A stretch of 37,342 nt of DNA from Chitinophagaceae bacterium (GTDB lineage: Bacteria; Bacteroidota; Bacteroidia; Chitinophagales; Chitinophagaceae): NCBI GenBank assembly GCA_017998385.1, contig JAGODE010000013.1, forward strand, positions 1-37,342. Reading direction: 5' to 3'. How positions within the stretch are numbered: position 1 is the stretch's first letter; each line of letters begins with the position of its first letter. A program made the position numbers and the translations under genes. This document shows positions 29,102 through 37,342 of the stretch, piece by piece. The notes under the pieces are model-generated. The model ran no database searches and was not told where the DNA came from. It saw only the letters and a program-made list of their open reading frames with translations.

Positions 29102-31486
29102 CTATTCCAGTATCTGCTCTATACGGGTGAGTTTACCATCGCGTGTCATCCCTTCGATTACTACCCGGAATGCCTGCGAAAAATCATTGTTATAAAAACT
29201 GAAGTTGATCTTTTCTTTACCCGGACTGGCTATCAATTGCGGATTCCAGTAAAGAGTGGTACGCATATCTTTCTTATCCTGATCCTGCTTGAATGAGCTA
29301 TAGTTGGGTGAATAAAATTCGCGTATAGCCGTATAACCGGTGACCACATTACTGGGCAATCCTTTGCCCGGTTCCGATTTCACATCATTGCCCTTCCGTG
29401 TATAAATAGCAATCGCTCCATTGGCACCATTGATAGAACCCATAAATGGCGGGCGTAACACTTTTATATAGGCAACATCGCTTGCGGATATGGAAGATAT
29501 CATGGTGGCATCGGTGGGAATTTCATTAAGGAAAAGCTGGGGAGTGCCGCCGCGCCACTGCATGGAAGGATTACCTCCTGCCGCATTAGTAATTTGCAAC
29601 CCGGCTACTTTGCCCTGCAGATAAGTAAAAATATTGAGATTGGCTGATGCCAGCGGATCACTCAACAGGTCAAACGAATATCCATCGCCTCCTGAAAAAA
29701 GTCCGGAAGCGTATTTTTCATCCATCAGTTGCTCGGGTGTCTTTGTTCTTGATTTTACGACCACATTCTCCAGCAGTTTGCCTTCATAGAGTTTTAGCAG
29801 ATCCTGCTCCTGTTTTGCCAGCTGCATATGCCGGTAAAAACCGGTAGTGTCTGGCGAAGGATTGGCGAAGCGTCCACTCGCACTGAGATTTGATGTGAGT
29901 GCCGGCAACTTGTTTTCCAGGAATCGCACGCTGGCACTGTTCATCTTTTTGCCTTTCGAAAACTGGTAATAAATCGTAGTGGAATCGAAAAGAATAAGGG
30001 TGGGTTCCACAAACTGTCCATCGGGCTGCAACTGTACCACCATCACATTTCCTTCTGCATTCTTGGGTTTGCTCATTAAGATGATGGATTGCGCTTCCTT
30101 CAATTCAGCAGCTGTAGCTCCGTACACCCGGCCTGATACCGTCAGATATGTAGTATCGCGGGGATAACTGATAGTGGGCAATTTGCCGCTGGCCACGTCT
30201 TCCCACTTAAAGCGACGCCAGCCGTGGGTCAGCATTACCAGATCCAGATGACGGGCCACGGTGTCGCTGGTGCTGCTGAAATAATAGCCCGGCTTATAGA
30301 CCTGGCCTTTCAAATCGCCGGTAAGCAGCAAACGGGTTATAATGTTATCGCTGCTGTCTGTTTCTATACCTGCATCTGTAATCGATACCGAAAGATTAGC
30401 CGTCAGATTATCCGGAATGGTTACTTCTATATCATTACGGGCTCTCTTGTTCATGCCCCAGTGTTTTACTTCCAACCCGGGCGTAAACACATATTCCTGA
30501 TTATTAATATAAGTGATTCGCTCGGCAAGCGGCTGCCATTTGTCGTCAAAAGCTGTAATAGTCAGGATACCGGAGGGCAAATCCTGGGTTGGTATCACTC
30601 CTTTTATTTCACCGGCCTTACTGTCTTTTGCCAGTTTAAATACCATTACCTGGCCCATAGTGCCAACGAGATAAATCTGTCCGGGATCAAATGATCCGCC
30701 CCGCTCTACTGATACTGCGAAATATCTTTTGTCTTTGATGGGAGATACCTGCAATGTTATACCGGTTGCTTTTGCCGACGGCAGGGGCGTTTTCTTTTCT
30801 GTACCACGTGCATCTTTCCATACTGCGGTAAATACATCACCGGTATTGGGAGTAATAAAGACCACACCCATACCATCGTGCTGCACGCGAAGGCTGTCTA
30901 TCACTTTACCAGCAGCGTTGGTCACTACTCCTTTTATATTTACCGGTATGCCATATTCGTCATGGGCTTTAAATGCCACTTTATTCACTAAGCCCTGTAT
31001 CATATCGCCACCTTCAGGAAAAAATTCGAGATAAGTAGCTGGCTGGGGCTTGTTTTTGGCAACACCGGATGCCTGCAGCACGCGTATATCTTTATTGTAC
31101 AAAAAGGCTGAATCAAAATTGAGCATCCACCGCGTATAACCGCGGGCATGGATGTATTTTCCGGTGTAACCGGCCGGCAGATCAAACTGACCGTTTGTAG
31201 TTCCTTCGTAAAGCGGGCTTGATGTGCGGCCAATAAGTTTTCCTGTCTCATCGGTCCAGTCGATATAGAAATTCTTGCTCGCATCGGCCGGAAACGGGCC
31301 TTCCATAAGGTATACCTTAAACCAAATAGTCTCACCCGGCGAATAAGCGGCCTTGTCGTAATGCAGATAAGCCCGCTCCTGTGAGAATTCTGCGCCGTAA
31401 CGCTCCAGTGTGGATTCAAAATTTTGCGCCTGCAGCCCGGCAAAGGTCAGGAATAAAAACAGTAACGTACAGCTCAGACGGATCAT
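29102..31486 (-). CDS. Exported MG2/TonB-plug-like protein B
   Basis: A 794-residue exported protein, related to protein A at 15141-17519. A signal peptide (M-I-R-L-S-C-T-L-L-F-L-F-L-T-F-A-G-L-Q-A) is followed by an MG2 domain (E-R-A-Y-L-H-Y-D-K-A-A-Y-S-P-G-E-T-I-W-F), then by beta domains including an F-F-P-E-G-G-D-M block near residue 155. A plug-like region lies at about 600-700 (Q-L-F-L-N-E-I-P-T-D-A, then D-V-A-Y-I-K-V-L-R-P-P, then G-A-N-G-A-I-A-I-Y) with no barrel. Both proteins end with the T-T-L-x-W-x-P module and a small beta domain. The combination points to a periplasmic or outer-membrane role, but no function is established. It is first in the operon with M61 and amidase. Start ATG 31486. 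Confidence 0.82.
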   Translation of the reverse strand: MIRLSCTLLFLFLTFAGLQAQNFESTLERYGAEFSQERAYLHYDKAAYSPGETIWFKVYLMEGPFPADASKNFYIDWTDETGKLIGRTSSPLYEGTTNGQFDLPAGYTGKYIHARGYTRWMLNFDSAFLYNKDIRVLQASGVAKNKPQPATYLEFFPEGGDMIQGLVNKVAFKAHDEYGIPVNIKGVVTNAAGKVIDSLRVQHDGMGVVFITPNTGDVFTAVWKDARGTEKKTPLPSAKATGITLQVSPIKDKRYFAVSVERGGSFDPGQIYLVGTMGQVMVFKLAKDSKAGEIKGVIPTQDLPSGILTITAFDDKWQPLAERITYINNQEYVFTPGLEVKHWGMNKRARNDIEVTIPDNLTANLSVSITDAGIETDSSDNIITRLLLTGDLKGQVYKPGYYFSSTSDTVARHLDLVMLTHGWRRFKWEDVASGKLPTISYPRDTTYLTVSGRVYGATAAELKEAQSIILMSKPKNAEGNVMVVQLQPDGQFVEPTLILFDSTTIYYQFSKGKKMNSASVRFLENKLPALTSNLSASGRFANPSPDTTGFYRHMQLAKQEQDLLKLYEGKLLENVVVKSRTKTPEQLMDEKYASGLFSGGDGYSFDLLSDPLASANLNIFTYLQGKVAGLQITNAAGGNPSMQWRGGTPQLFLNEIPTDATMISSISASDVAYIKVLRPPFMGSINGANGAIAIYTRKGNDVKSEPGKGLPSNVVTGYTAIREFYSPNYSSFKQDQDKKDMRTTLYWNPQLIASPGKEKINFSFYNNDFSQAFRVVIEGMTRDGKLTRIEQILE

Positions 31487-31560
31487 CAGTAATCAGATTT
31501 ACAGACAGGAAAGAAATGACCCTGTAAATTAAGTTAAGAATGGAAAGTAAACAAAGAATG

Positions 31561-31632
31561 AAGGAATAAGGTAAAAGATAAAAGGCAAAGGAATGTTAAG
31601 AATCCCTTTGCCTTTTACCTTTTTCCTTATCC
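31561..31632. repeat. Intergenic inverted repeat of the AAAAGGCAAAGG type
   Basis: A perfect 13-bp core TAAAAGGCAAAGG (31579-31591) and complement (31605-31617), continued by imperfect outer arms (about 31561-31578 and 31618-31632, GGAATAAGG against CCTTATCCC). It lies between the icmF stop (31639) and the start of MG2 protein B (31486). Its motif matches the repeat at 1985-2085. It may end the icmF transcript. The 152-base gap holds no gene. Confidence 0.75.
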
Positions 31633-31638
31633 CATCAC

Positions 31639-34600
31639 TCACATATTCCTCCTGTACTGCCCGCCTACTTCATACAGCGCATGCGTGATCTGCCCCAGGG
31701 TACAATAACGGACTGCATCCATAAGTGCGGCAAACAAATTGCCGTTTTCAACAGCTACTTGCCGGAGCTGACGGAGACTGGTTTCGGCCTGCTGTGCATG
31801 CCGTTTTCTGAAGGCCTGCAAATTGGTTATCTGCAGTTCTTTTTCTTCGGCAGTACTGCGTATTACCTCCCGTGGCACAATAGTAGGACTCCCCTTACTG
31901 TTCAGGAATGTATTTACGCCGACCAGCGGCAGCTCACCGGTATGTTTAAGATGTTCATAATGCAGGCTCTCTTCCTGTATCTTATTGCGCTGATACATCC
32001 GCTCCATAGCGCCCAGCACTCCTCCACGCTCGGTAATGCGATCAAATTCTGCCAGTACAGCTTCTTCCACGAGGCTGGTCAGTTCTTCGATGGCAAAGCT
32101 ACCCTGGATGAAGTTCTCGGTACGGGCCGTTCCCATCTCCCGGTTTATAATAAGCTGAATAGCCATGGCGCGGCGTACGCTCTCTTCGGTAGGAGTTGTG
32201 ATAGCTTCATCGTACGCATTTGTGTGCAGGGAATTGCAGTTGTCGTAAATGGCATATAATGCCTGCAGGGTGGTGCGAATGTCGTTGAAGTCGATCTCCT
32301 GCGCATGCAAACTGCGCCCCGAGGTCTGAATATGATACTTCAGCATCTGGCTCCGCTTGTTAGCCTTGTATTTATACTTCATGGCTTTGGCCCAGATGCG
32401 CCGGGCCACCCGGCCAATCACGCTGTACTCCGGATCCATACCATTGCTGAAAAAGAACGAAAGGTTGGGCGCAAAATCATCAATATTCATTCCGCGACTG
32501 AGATAATACTCCACATAGGTAAACCCATTGGCCAGCGTAAATGCGAGCTGTGTAATGGGATTGGCACCTGCTTCTGCAATGTGATAGCCGCTGATGCTGA
32601 CACTATAGAAATTACGCACCTTTTGTTCAATAAAATATTCCTGTACATCGCCCATCAGCTTGAGGGCAAATTCTGTAGAAAAAATACAGGTATTCTGTGC
32701 CTGGTCTTCTTTCAGGATATCTGCCTGCACTGTGCCCCGTACCTGTTGCAGAGCAGTTTGCCGGCATTGTTCATATACGTCCGCAGGCAGTACTTCTTCG
32801 CCGCTTAACCCCAGCAGGCGAAGCCCCAGTCCATCGTTGCCCTCCGGCAACTGGTCCGGAAAAGCCGGATTAAAGTAACGAGGGGGATTATCACCGAATT
32901 TATTTCGTTTCAGTTCATCCACCCGGTCCCATAAGTCCAGTTCAGTTATTTTCTTTTCACATTGCTGATCAATTGCTGCATTCATAAAAAATGCCAGGAG
33001 CATGGGAGCCGGACCGTTGATGGTCATAGATACAGAGGTACGCGGATCGCAGAGATCAAAACCACTGTAGAGCTTTTTGGCATCATCAACCGTGGCGATG
33101 CTCACGCCGCTGTTGCCGATTTTGCCATAGATATCCGGGCGATAATCGGGATCTTCTCCGTAGAGTGTAACGCTGTCAAAAGCAGTAGAAAGCCGCTTGG
33201 CTGGCTGCCCTGCACTTACATAATGAAATCGCTTGTTGGTGCGTTCCGGCCCGCCTTCGCCCGCAAACATGCGTGTAGGGTCTTCGCCCTCCCGTTTCAA
33301 CGGGAATACGCCGGCGGTAAAAGGAAAATGACCGGGTACGTTTTCCTGTGCCTGCCATTGCAGCAGGTCACCCCAGTCTTTGTAACGCGGTAATAATACT
33401 TTGGGAATACGCGTACCGCTCAGACTGGTTGTAAACATGGGCTGGCTTATAACCTTATCCCGTACGGTATATTCGTAATAATCTTTTTGATATTCGTTCC
33501 ACTTATCGGGCCAGTGCTGAATCAACTTACGGCTTACCGGTGTAAGCTGATCTCTCAGCGCATCGATCTGTTTTTGTAAAACCTGTATCAGTTCGGCGGG
33601 GGCAGCGGTTTGCTGCAGAACCTCCAGCGAACCCTGCAACTGATAGATACGGCTGGCGATAGCGGCCTGTTCTTTTACCAGCTGATCATAGCCCCGGTTG
33701 GCTTCGCTGATCTCGCTCAGGTATCTTGCCCGGCTGGCAGGAATAACCGCCTGCGATACCGAAGCAGTTTCGGGAAAACTGAATTCACCAAAATACACAC
33801 CGGTCTTTGCTTCTAATTTGGCCAGCAACTGGGTAAATAAGCGATTTACGCCTTCATCATTGAAGCGACTGGCCATTGTGCCTATAATGGGCAGGTCGGC
33901 ATCGGTCGCTGTCCAGAGCCCATGGTTACGTTTATATTGCTTCCGCACGTCTGCCAGCGCATCGAGCGCTCCGGCCTTATCAAACTTATTGATACAAACC
34001 AGGTCGGCATAATCGAGCATATTGATCTTTTCCAGCTGCGATGCCGCCCCATACTCAGGTGTCATCACATACATGCTCACATCGCAATAATCCAGGATAG
34101 AAGCATCGCTTTGCCCGACACCTGCCGATTCGAGAATAACCAGGTCGTACCCGGCTTCCTTGCATATTTCTATGGCCTCTTCCACGTGTGCACTGAGTGC
34201 CCTGTTATCATCACGCGTGGCCAGGCTACGCATATAGGCCCGGGGATGCGAAATGGCATTCATGCGGATACGATCACCCAGCAACGCCCCTCCAGTCTTT
34301 TTCTTGGACGGATCAACAGATATCACCGCTATGGTTTTATCTGCAAAACTGTTGAGGTAACGGCGTACAATCTCATCAGTAACCGACGACTTACCGGCTC
34401 CTCCGGTACCGGTGATGCCCAGTACGGGTATGCGGGTGGCCGGCTTTATATGGGATTGCTCCAAACCATTTTCTGCATTGGTAATGCGGCGGGCCACCTG
34501 GCGGATATCGTGCACTTCTCCCAGTTGCAGCGGTTTTGTATATACCCCGGTACCGTTGAGGGATATATCACACTGACGTATCACATCTTCGATCATTCCT

Positions 34601-34986
34601 TCGAGACCCATTTTGCGGCCATCGTCCGGAGAATAAATGCGGGTAATGCCATAGGCATGCAACTCATCTGCCTCTTCGGGCAGAATGGTACCGCCGCCAC
34701 CGCCAAAAATGCGGATATGACCGCATCCGTTTTCCTCCAGCAGGTCTTTCATATACTTGAAAAACTCCACGTGTCCTCCCTGGTAACTGGTAATGGCAAT
34801 TCCATGTACGTCCTCTTCTATTGCCGCTTCCACTATTTCCTTTACAGAGCGGTTGTGCCCGAGGTGAATGATTTCGGCGCCTTTGCTTTGTAAAATACGA
34901 CGCATGATATTGATAGCTGCATCGTGCCCGTCAAACAATGAAGCGGCCGTTACCAGGCGTATCTTATGAGAAGGTATATATGTCAT
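31639..34986 (-). CDS. icmF: Fused isobutyryl-CoA mutase IcmF
   Basis: A 1115-residue fused cobalamin-dependent mutase. Domain order is that of IcmF: B12-binding domain at 1-140 with L-F-D-G-H-D-A-A-I (His21 is the expected lower cobalt ligand) and the G-G-G-G-G-T block, then a MeaB-like GTPase chaperone domain (Walker A G-T-G-G-A-G-K-S at 193-200, [24 protein letters not shown]), and the C-terminal acyl-CoA mutase barrel (about 520-1100). IcmF interconverts isobutyryl-CoA and n-butyryl-CoA, and some members use other branched acyl-CoA. The GTPase helps load and protect cobalamin. The enzyme is soluble and does not need a partner subunit. The gene has a textbook promoter just upstream (35006-35034) and an ATG at 34986. 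Confidence 0.95.
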   Translation of the reverse strand: MTYIPSHKIRLVTAASLFDGHDAAINIMRRILQSKGAEIIHLGHNRSVKEIVEAAIEEDVHGIAITSYQGGHVEFFKYMKDLLEENGCGHIRIFGGGGGTILPEEADELHAYGITRIYSPDDGRKMGLEGMIEDVIRQCDISLNGTGVYTKPLQLGEVHDIRQVARRITNAENGLEQSHIKPATRIPVLGITGTGGAGKSSVTDEIVRRYLNSFADKTIAVISVDPSKKKTGGALLGDRIRMNAISHPRAYMRSLATRDDNRALSAHVEEAIEICKEAGYDLVILESAGVGQSDASILDYCDVSMYVMTPEYGAASQLEKINMLDYADLVCINKFDKAGALDALADVRKQYKRNHGLWTATDADLPIIGTMASRFNDEGVNRLFTQLLAKLEAKTGVYFGEFSFPETASVSQAVIPASRARYLSEISEANRGYDQLVKEQAAIASRIYQLQGSLEVLQQTAAPAELIQVLQKQIDALRDQLTPVSRKLIQHWPDKWNEYQKDYYEYTVRDKVISQPMFTTSLSGTRIPKVLLPRYKDWGDLLQWQAQENVPGHFPFTAGVFPLKREGEDPTRMFAGEGGPERTNKRFHYVSAGQPAKRLSTAFDSVTLYGEDPDYRPDIYGKIGNSGVSIATVDDAKKLYSGFDLCDPRTSVSMTINGPAPMLLAFFMNAAIDQQCEKKITELDLWDRVDELKRNKFGDNPPRYFNPAFPDQLPEGNDGLGLRLLGLSGEEVLPADVYEQCRQTALQQVRGTVQADILKEDQAQNTCIFSTEFALKLMGDVQEYFIEQKVRNFYSVSISGYHIAEAGANPITQLAFTLANGFTYVEYYLSRGMNIDDFAPNLSFFFSNGMDPEYSVIGRVARRIWAKAMKYKYKANKRSQMLKYHIQTSGRSLHAQEIDFNDIRTTLQALYAIYDNCNSLHTNAYDEAITTPTEESVRRAMAIQLIINREMGTARTENFIQGSFAIEELTSLVEEAVLAEFDRITERGGVLGAMERMYQRNKIQEESLHYEHLKHTGELPLVGVNTFLNSKGSPTIVPREVIRSTAEEKELQITNLQAFRKRHAQQAETSLRQLRQVAVENGNLFAALMDAVRYCTLGQITHALYEVGGQYRRNM

Positions 34987-35005
34987 GAATTTTTATTCGC
35001 AAGGG

Positions 35006-35034
35006 CAAAAATAACAAAATCGGCCTTCTACAAA
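35006..35034 (-). promoter_or_regulatory. Promoter of icmF
   Basis: On the minus strand TTTG (35031-35034), a 17-base spacer and TATTTTTG (35006-35013) match the Bacteroidota promoter consensus exactly. The -7 box is 19 bases before the icmF ATG, so the leader is short and A-rich. Confidence 0.75.
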
Positions 35035-35040
35035 CAGGTG

Positions 35041-35281
35041 TTAGCCATACATTTCTGAAAAACAGGCCTCTGATTCTGCCAGACTACCTGCTGGATTGGA
35101 ATAAACCTGTATGCGGGATGACAGAAAAAACGTTAAATGGCTGTAAGTAGGCGGTAAGCTGGTACAATGTCCGGCCAGAGTAGCATTTTCCGGTAAAGTG
35201 AAGAACAGAATGCCCGTATGTGCTGACCAGACGGCAAAGCCAACCAATAATTTACCCCATGCGCATTAGCCGGTTTCTTTC
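35041..35281. other. Intergenic stretch without a supported gene
   Basis: The region between the icmF promoter and the plus-strand promoter at 35282 holds no gene I can support. A 68-codon minus-strand frame (35041-35247) has no homology that I recognise, and it would run into the icmF promoter. No repeat or terminator was seen. Confidence 0.5.
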
Positions 35282-35289
35282 TACTTTTG
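35282..35289 (+). promoter_or_regulatory. -7 box next to the start of a glycosyltransferase-like gene
   Basis: TACTTTTG fits TAnnTTTG exactly and ends nine bases before the ATG at 35299. The messenger would then have almost no leader. A possible TTTA upstream box lies at 35250-35253. Confidence 0.45.
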
Positions 35290-35298
35290 GCCACTTTT

Positions 35299-36234
35299 AT
35301 GGTTAACACCTGCCTGGTTATCGTTTTTAATCACCGGTATGATAAAAACATACCGGTTCTGGAAAAAATATATGCCGGTCGTTTCCGGCATATCCGTTTT
35401 CTGGTGCCCTTTTACAATGGCACCAATCCCCGTGTGATTCCTGTATATGAAAGTTCCAATTACTTTCAGTCCTACTTTGCCCAGGGATTTTCGCGTTTTT
35501 ATGACCCCGCTTTTACCCATTATATTTTCATCGGCGATGACTGCCTGCTGCATCCCTCCATCAACGAGCACAATGTGCTGGAGGAGACAGGACTTGCGGC
35601 CGGAGCCGATTTTTTGCCCCAGTTAAACACCTTTCAACGCAGTTCTGGCGTAACCTGGTGGCATACCTTTAAAGGAATTGATTTTTTTCACAACCGGAAG
35701 GGGGCCGAAATTGCCCGTGAACTTCCTTCGCGCGAAGAAGCTATTGCCCGTTTCAAACAGCATGGCATCGACACTGTACCACTGAGTATGGCCAATATTT
35801 TTGGTACAAAAACCCCGCCCGGTAAAAAGGCACTGGAATACTGGTTATTTAAGCAGTATCATTTTCGTTACAAATGGAAAAAATACAGGAAGGGTTCACA
35901 TATTGAACTCCCCTATCCCATTGCCGGTTCTTATTCCGATATACTGATCATTACCAGTGATACGGTAGCAGATTTCTGTCGTTACTGCGGCATTATGGCA
36001 GCTGCCGGGTTATTTGTGGAAATTGCAATACCCACTGCACTGCTCCTGAGCGCCCGGAAGATTATGCTCGAAGAGCAGTTGCGCCTGCAGGGCAGGGCAT
36101 TGTGGACCCCGGAAGATATTCAGGCCGTTGAAAAACAATTCAACAGCTCACTCAAAGCGCTTATGGAAGGCTTTCCGGCCAATCAACTTTATTATCATCC
36201 CGTCAAATTATCGAAATGGAAAAACGATCTGTAA
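35299..36234 (+). CDS. Glycosyltransferase-like protein (311 aa), function uncertain
   Basis: A 311-residue soluble protein. The N-terminus L-V-I-V-F-N-H-R-Y-D-K-N reads as a nucleotide-sugar-binding beta strand. The segment Y-I-F-I-G-D-D-C-L-L around residue 80 has the Asp-Asp pair expected of a metal-binding D-x-D-like motif in GT-A glycosyltransferases, and the later H-x-x-D-F-F-H region is Trp/His-rich. I do not recognise a named family; the call rests on these motifs and on overlap with the next gene, a STELLO-type glycosyltransferase (the two share 19 bases). Both probably act on the same surface glycan. I start at ATG 35299; a TTG four codons upstream lies in the promoter box. Confidence 0.6.
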   Translation: MVNTCLVIVFNHRYDKNIPVLEKIYAGRFRHIRFLVPFYNGTNPRVIPVYESSNYFQSYFAQGFSRFYDPAFTHYIFIGDDCLLHPSINEHNVLEETGLAAGADFLPQLNTFQRSSGVTWWHTFKGIDFFHNRKGAEIARELPSREEAIARFKQHGIDTVPLSMANIFGTKTPPGKKALEYWLFKQYHFRYKWKKYRKGSHIELPYPIAGSYSDILIITSDTVADFCRYCGIMAAAGLFVEIAIPTALLLSARKIMLEEQLRLQGRALWTPEDIQAVEKQFNSSLKALMEGFPANQLYYHPVKLSKWKNDL

Positions 36235-37202
36235 AGAAATATATCATCATCACCAGCATTTTTGAACCTACCGAAGCCGTCAGATCCTTTGCCCGCCGGA
36301 AAGGTTACCAGTTGATAGTAGTAGGCGATAAAAAAACACCCGCTCACTGGCAGCAGGATGGCTGCATTTATCTGAGTGTGGAACAGCAACTGGAGCTGGC
36401 TCCTGCTTTTGCCCGGAGTATTCCCTTTAATCATTATGGCAGAAAAATGCTGGGGTATGTATATGCCATGCAGCAGGGCGCCGAAGTAATCATCGATACA
36501 GATGATGATAATATCCCTTACGCAGGCTGGGAATTCCCTTCCTTTGAAAGCGATTTTACAGTATCTCAGCCCAACCTGGGATGGGTAAATATCTATCAGC
36601 ATTACACCAGCCAGTTTATCTGGCCCAGAGGACTTCCGTTGCGTCATATCCGCGATAGCCGCGAAAAACTGCAATGGGCTCCCAAAAGCCCGCAAAAAGT
36701 CGGAATCTGGCAGGGCCTTGCTGATGAGGACCCCGATGTGGATGCCATTTACCGTCTTACCGACAACACGCCCTGCATATTCGATGAGAAGGAACCCGTG
36801 GTTCTTGCCAGCGGCACCGTATGCCCTTTCAATTCTCAGAACACCGCTATTCGCCGCGAATTGTTTCCCTTACTGTTTCTTCCTTCATTTGTAACATTCC
36901 GCTTTACAGATATACTTCGTGGCATTGTAGCCCAGCCCATACTCTGGAAACATGGTTACCGGTTAGGCTTTACCAAAGCCACCGTAGTACAAAAACGTAA
37001 TGAGCACGATTATTTCAAAGATTATGAAAGTGAAGTACCCATGTATCTGCATGGCGAAAAGGCCCTGAAGCTGGTAGCCGATTCCCTGTCTGCTTCGAGT
37101 GTAAGCGATAACCTGCGCGAAGCTTATGAAGCCCTGCATAAAGCAGGTATAGTGGAACAAAAAGAACTGACCGTACTGGCCGAATGGCTGGCGTATTGTT
37201 AA
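36216..37202 (+). CDS. STELLO-type (DUF288) glycosyltransferase
   Basis: A 328-residue protein resembling the STELLO/DUF288 family. The N-terminus Y-I-I-I-T-S-I-F-E-P-T-E-A-V and the I-I-D-T-D-D-D-N-I-P-Y block (about 92-102), a D-x-D-D-D-N motif for metal and sugar-nucleotide binding, are typical, as is the later V-L-A-S-G-T-V-C-P-F-N-S-Q-N-T block and the F-R-F-T-D-I-L-R-G motif. STELLO proteins were first studied in plants as Golgi proteins; bacterial homologues are found near surface-polysaccharide genes, but their products are not defined. It begins inside the end of the preceding gene, so the two are translationally coupled. No membrane segment is visible. Confidence 0.85.
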   Translation: MEKRSVKKYIIITSIFEPTEAVRSFARRKGYQLIVVGDKKTPAHWQQDGCIYLSVEQQLELAPAFARSIPFNHYGRKMLGYVYAMQQGAEVIIDTDDDNIPYAGWEFPSFESDFTVSQPNLGWVNIYQHYTSQFIWPRGLPLRHIRDSREKLQWAPKSPQKVGIWQGLADEDPDVDAIYRLTDNTPCIFDEKEPVVLASGTVCPFNSQNTAIRRELFPLLFLPSFVTFRFTDILRGIVAQPILWKHGYRLGFTKATVVQKRNEHDYFKDYESEVPMYLHGEKALKLVADSLSASSVSDNLREAYEALHKAGIVEQKELTVLAEWLAYC

Positions 37203-37222
37203 CCCATCGCTCATTTTATTTT

Positions 37223-37230
37223 TACTTTTG
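37223..37230 (+). promoter_or_regulatory. -7 box next to the start of the last gene
   Basis: TACTTTTG fits TAnnTTTG exactly and ends four bases before the ATG at 37235. This is the same arrangement as at 35282, so this gene may have a leaderless messenger or an internal start downstream. Confidence 0.4.
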
Positions 37231-37234
37231 ACAC

Positions 37235-37342
37235 ATGCAGGAAATCATTGATAATATTAAATCTCTTTACCGGCAATGGAAAGGCAGTGACCCGGCCAGT
37301 CTGGATGTGTTACAGCAATCCGGCAGCGAACGACGCTATTTC
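37235..37342 (+). CDS. N-terminal fragment of a probable phosphotransferase, partial
   Basis: Only the first 36 codons are in the window. The N-terminus with L-Y-x-Q-W-K-G-S-D-P, then L-Q-Q-S-G-S-E-R-R-Y-F, resembles the start of Bacteroidota proteins with an aminoglycoside-phosphotransferase-like kinase domain, some fused to a RapZ C-terminal or nucleotidyltransferase domain and linked to cell-wall or sugar metabolism. The S-G-S-x-R-x-Y-F motif is the clue; in those proteins it forms the glycine-rich nucleotide loop. The call is tentative because the remainder is cut by the window end. It is the next gene after the glycosyltransferases but probably has its own promoter. Confidence 0.55.
   Translation, partial: MQEIIDNIKSLYRQWKGSDPASLDVLQQSGSERRYF

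Noticed and set aside
33922..34893. 323-codon plus-strand ORF antisense to icmF
   Set aside because: It lies wholly inside the conserved icmF coding region, has no recognisable domain and a composition typical of an antisense frame.
35041..35247. 68-codon minus-strand ORF upstream of icmF
   Set aside because: It would end at the icmF promoter, has no recognisable feature and an unusual composition.

Overview
The window reads as chromosomal DNA of a Bacteroidota bacterium, most likely of the Chitinophagaceae type. Pointers to this are a TonB-dependent receptor followed by two DUF4249 lipoproteins, MG2/plug-domain secreted proteins, STELLO-type glycosyltransferases, and promoters of the Bacteroidota form (TTTG, spacer, TAnnTTTG). 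Shine-Dalgarno sites are rare. No transposase, phage gene, integrase, CRISPR array, rRNA or ordinary tRNA gene is visible.

Layout. Position 1-366 is the end of a membrane acyltransferase. From about 6.1 kb down to 0.57 kb (minus strand) lies the most unusual locus. A leader region carries a promoter, small ORFs and two intrinsic terminators. It is followed by a YkuK-like (DUF458) RNase H-fold protein, an AAA+ ATPase, a roughly 240-nt noncoding stretch built of tRNA-like arms, a slipin/SPFH protein and the RNA ligase RtcB. The noncoding stretch has three D-arms and two perfect T-arms joined through closed acceptor-like hairpins, so the arms are in a permuted order and no free acceptor end exists. 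This resembles the tRNA-mimic module of bacterial Y RNAs next to rtcB in Salmonella, but no Ro60 (Rsr), RtcA or RtcR gene is present here. I read it as an RNA-repair or RNA-sensing operon with its own tRNA-mimic RNA.

Positions 6.2-12 kb hold a META-domain protein, an unknown protein, a PA0069-type radical SAM protein, a 2H phosphoesterase with one catalytic motif lost, umuDC (the UmuD has both catalytic dyad residues replaced) and a small lipoprotein. Positions 12-15.1 kb form an aldehyde detoxification locus: DUF779 protein, aldehyde dehydrogenase and a divergent AraC regulator.

Positions 15.1-23.4 kb are one minus-strand operon: exported unknown protein, TonB-dependent receptor, two tandem DUF4249 lipoproteins and an MG2/plug protein. 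Next come a GH63-like glucosidase (23.6-26.2 kb) and a second envelope operon (26.4-31.5 kb): MG2/plug protein, M61 peptidase and amidase lipoprotein. IcmF, the fused isobutyryl-CoA mutase, fills 31.6-35.0 kb behind a textbook promoter. The right end, on the plus strand, holds a glycosyltransferase-like protein overlapping a STELLO-type glycosyltransferase, then the start of a probable phosphotransferase.

Several intergenic gaps carry long inverted repeats with family-like sequences (TGCTAATATGCTAAT, AAAAGGCAAAGG, GATATTTGA) that look like interspersed, terminator-like elements. All calls are from reading the sequence; no database search was possible.
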